A stretch of 64,000 nucleotides of DNA from Litchfieldella anticariensis FP35 = DSM 16096 (GTDB lineage: Bacteria; Pseudomonadota; Gammaproteobacteria; Pseudomonadales; Halomonadaceae): NCBI RefSeq assembly GCF_000409775.1, contig NZ_KE332393.1, positions 252,171 to 316,170 of the forward strand, in the 5' to 3' direction. Under the pieces are notes generated by a model, which was not told the DNA's origin, searched no databases, and saw only the letters and a list, made by a program, of their open reading frames with translations. Positions 61,946 through 64,000 of this stretch are shown here, in pieces. The stretch's first letter is position 1. Each line of letters begins with the position of its first letter. The position numbers were made by a program, and so were the translations under genes.

Positions 61946-64000
61946 ATGAGCACATCCGCCAAGGCGGCCAAGACATCCAACGAGGTTCCGATGCAGGCGC
62001 CATCGCGTGATATCTGGGATTCCAAGTACCGGCTAAAGGACCGCCATGGACGGCCGGTGGACAAGGATTTTCACGCCACCTTCGAGCGCGTGGCGCAGGC
62101 CTTGGCTGCCGTTGAGGGTGAGCAGGCCGACTCCTGGCTGCCGAAGTTCCGTTGGGCACTGGAAAATGGCGCGATCCCGGCGGGGCGGATTCTCTCCAAC
62201 GCTGGGGCCGACGACTATAAGCCGTCGGTCAGCCTAATCAACTGTACGGTATCGCGCAGCATTCACGACTCCATGCACGACATCCTGAGTTCGGTGGTGG
62301 ATGCTGGCATGACACTCAAGGCCGGTTGTGGCATCGGTTACGAATTCTCCACCTTGCGCCACAAGGGGGCCTTCGTATTCGGCGCGGGTGCCGGCACCAA
62401 TGGCCCGCTGGCATTCATGGATATCTTCGACAAGATGTGCTTCACGGTGGCTTCGGCGGGCGGACGTCGCGGCGCGCAGATGGGCACTTTCGATGTCGGC
62501 CATCCGGATGTCGAGGCCTTCATCGAGGCCAAGCGCGAGCCCGGCCGGTTGCGCCAGTTCAATCTCAGCTTGCTGATCACCGACGAGTTCATGGAGGCGG
62601 TGCGTGACGATGCCGATTGGCCGCTGGCCTTCCCGCTACATTCCGGTGAGAAAGACGATGTACGCGCCGAGGACCTCATCTATCGCGACTGGCCGGTGAT
62701 CGAGGAGGGCTATAGCGTCGACGACGAAGGCCGAGTGGCTTGCCGTGTGGTCAAGACCATCAAGGCCCGCGAGTTGTGGGACACCATCATGGGGTCCACC
62801 TACGATTACGCCGAACCGGGCTTCGTATTGATCGACCAGGTCAACCGCCTGAACAACAACTGGTTCTGCGAGGAAATTCGCGCGACCAACCCTTGTGTCA
62901 CGGCGGATACTTGGGTCCAAACCTCAGAAGGACCGAGGCAGGTGGCTGATCTGGTTGGGCTCTCCTTTGATGCTGTCGTTGACGGTGAATCGCATCGAAG
63001 CGGCCCACAAGGATTTTTTCTCACGGCAAAGAAGCCAGTCGTCCGTCTGCGAACGGCTGAAGGATACAGTCTCAAGTTGACGAGCGATCACCGTGTGTGT
63101 CGCGTGTCAGCGTTCACGCGCTATCGCACCGAGACGGAATGGTGTCCAGCAGGAGAGTTGCGTCAGGGTGACCGGGTGCTGCTCAACGATCATCGGGCCG
63201 GCCCTGAGTGGGCTGGGAACTTGACTGAAGATCAAGGGTACCTGCTTGGGCTGTTGGTCGGAGATGGCACCCTCAAGACGGACAAGGCCATATTGTCGGT
63301 GTGGGCTGATGCAGCCGTGGTCAACGACGCAGACTCAGGCGCCGATACTGGAGTTCGCTCAGTCATGGCATTAGCCGAAAAGGCTGCCCGTAGTCTACCT
63401 CACCGAGCGGATTTCTCAGGTTGGCAGAAAATCAATGGCCGTAACGAATTTCGCCTGTCCACGTCGGCACTTCGCGAGCTGGCTTTGGACATGGGAATGC
63501 AGCCTGGCAACAAGGCTATTACGCCCATACTGGAAAAGGCTTCCTCGAGCGGCTATGTCGGATTCTTGCGAGGTTTTTTTGATGCTGATGGCTCGGTCCA
63601 AGGGACTCAGGCCAAGGGTGTCAGCGTAAGGTTGGCGCAGTCGGACATGCCGCGCCTTGAGGCAGTACAACGAATGCTGCTTCGATTAGGTATTGTTTCC
63701 ACCATCTACCGCGACCGTCGTAATGGACTAAGCCAGCTGTTGCCTGATGGTCGTGGTGGGCACCGCGAATATGCACTCTCACCTCAGCATGAACTGGTCA
63801 TCACGGGAGAGAACCTGGAGAGATTCGTTGAGCGTATCGGCTTTGGTGATAGTAAGAAGCAGGGTCGTCTGGAGCAGTTGTTAGGAAGTTATCGTCGCGG
63901 CCTGAATCGGGAACGCTTCATTGCCAGAGTGGTGACTCTTGAAGAAGTCGGTGTCGAAGCGGTGTACGACGTTCAAGTGCCTGGCATCAACGAATTCGAC
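61946..64000 (+). CDS. nrdJ: Adenosylcobalamin-dependent (class II) ribonucleotide reductase, interrupted by an intein; 3' end outside window
   Basis: The frame is open from ATG 61946 to the window end (685 codons). Reductase motifs are SLINCTVSRSIHDSM, LKAGCGIGYEFSTLR, ASAGGRRGAQMGTFDVGHPD and RQFNLSLLITDEFM, as in NrdJ. These enzymes make deoxyribonucleotides with a B12-derived radical, with or without oxygen. The active-site loop ATNPC is followed not by GEQ but by an intein, beginning at Cys 317. The remaining reductase should resume after the intein, beyond base 64000. No ATP-cone domain is visible at the N-terminus. Confidence 0.88.
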   Translation, partial: MSTSAKAAKTSNEVPMQAPSRDIWDSKYRLKDRHGRPVDKDFHATFERVAQALAAVEGEQADSWLPKFRWALENGAIPAGRILSNAGADDYKPSVSLINCTVSRSIHDSMHDILSSVVDAGMTLKAGCGIGYEFSTLRHKGAFVFGAGAGTNGPLAFMDIFDKMCFTVASAGGRRGAQMGTFDVGHPDVEAFIEAKREPGRLRQFNLSLLITDEFMEAVRDDADWPLAFPLHSGEKDDVRAEDLIYRDWPVIEEGYSVDDEGRVACRVVKTIKARELWDTIMGSTYDYAEPGFVLIDQVNRLNNNWFCEEIRATNPCVTADTWVQTSEGPRQVADLVGLSFDAVVDGESHRSGPQGFFLTAKKPVVRLRTAEGYSLKLTSDHRVCRVSAFTRYRTETEWCPAGELRQGDRVLLNDHRAGPEWAGNLTEDQGYLLGLLVGDGTLKTDKAILSVWADAAVVNDADSGADTGVRSVMALAEKAARSLPHRADFSGWQKINGRNEFRLSTSALRELALDMGMQPGNKAITPILEKASSSGYVGFLRGFFDADGSVQGTQAKGVSVRLAQSDMPRLEAVQRMLLRLGIVSTIYRDRRNGLSQLLPDGRGGHREYALSPQHELVITGENLERFVERIGFGDSKKQGRLEQLLGSYRRGLNRERFIARVVTLEEVGVEAVYDVQVPGINEFD
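62894..64000 (+). mobile_element. Intein with LAGLIDADG homing endonuclease inside nrdJ (3' end outside window)
   Basis: Intein blocks appear in order: block A from Cys 317 (CVTADTWVQTSEGPRQVADL), block B (YSLKLTSDHRV), two LAGLIDADG motifs (LLGLLVGDGTL and FLRGFFDADGSV) and a block F-like AVYDVQVPGINEF at the window edge. Insertion is at the conserved NP^CGEQ active-site loop of reductases, a known intein site. The splice-site His-Asn lies beyond the window. At least 1107 bases. Both endonuclease motifs keep their acidic residues, so it may be active. Confidence 0.9.

Noticed and set aside
1-64000. CRISPR arrays
   Set aside because: No regularly spaced short direct repeats were seen; the repeats present are protein-coding or tRNA-derived.

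Overview
The window reads as a chromosomal segment of a gammaproteobacterium of the Halomonas type. This is inferred from the Rep helicase tail, a cytochrome c5-like dihaem protein, HemN and NsrR, a B12-dependent ribonucleotide reductase and a GC-rich backbone. No marker gene here fixes the genus.

Layout. (1) 1-1428: end of rep, a secreted dihaem cytochrome c on the other strand, and tRNA-Arg(CCG). (2) 1406-7701: a small island bounded by direct repeats of the tRNA 3' end. It carries a PAAR-tipped toxin with a putative membrane immunity partner, and a 1274-residue SIR2 protein of the anti-phage sirtuin type. No integrase is visible. (3) 7713-10134: a TSUP-family exporter, a small soluble protein and a periplasmic NTF2-like protein. 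(4) 10191-26371: a non-flagellar type III secretion (T3SS) cluster, almost all on the minus strand: sctD-X-Y-V, an outer-membrane module, then a truncated sctC, a small needle candidate and sctI-J-K-L-N-O-Q-R-S-T-U, mostly with ATGA-type overlaps. (5) 26536-54639: one small gene and three giant paralogous genes (2945, 2221 and 3848 codons), same strand, filling 27 kb next to the T3SS. (6) 54879-61448: LysR regulator with divergent azoreductase, arylsulfotransferase-like protein, NsrR with an operator-like palindrome, a 40-codon Cys-rich ORF, HemN and a DUF488 protein. (7) 61946-end: class II ribonucleotide reductase interrupted by an intein.

The most unusual part is regions 4 and 5 together. 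The secretion system has a SctC with only its N-terminal domains, while the secretin ring protein, a CpaD-like lipoprotein and a TadD-like TPR lipoprotein look borrowed from a Tad pilus. Its SctU has GAAD where the autocleavage motif NPTH should be. I see no translocators, gatekeeper or ruler protein. The three giants share one scaffold: an acidic N-terminus with short helical repeats, a DUF4781-like middle, a hydrophobic C-terminal domain and a terminal LysM. Between the middle and the C-terminal domain two of them carry lower-GC cargo: cholera-toxin-like ADP-ribosyltransferases, a kinase-like domain, a NUDIX domain and a zinc metallopeptidase. The third has no recognisable cargo. I infer modular effectors served by the adjacent T3SS, but secretion itself is not shown by the sequence.
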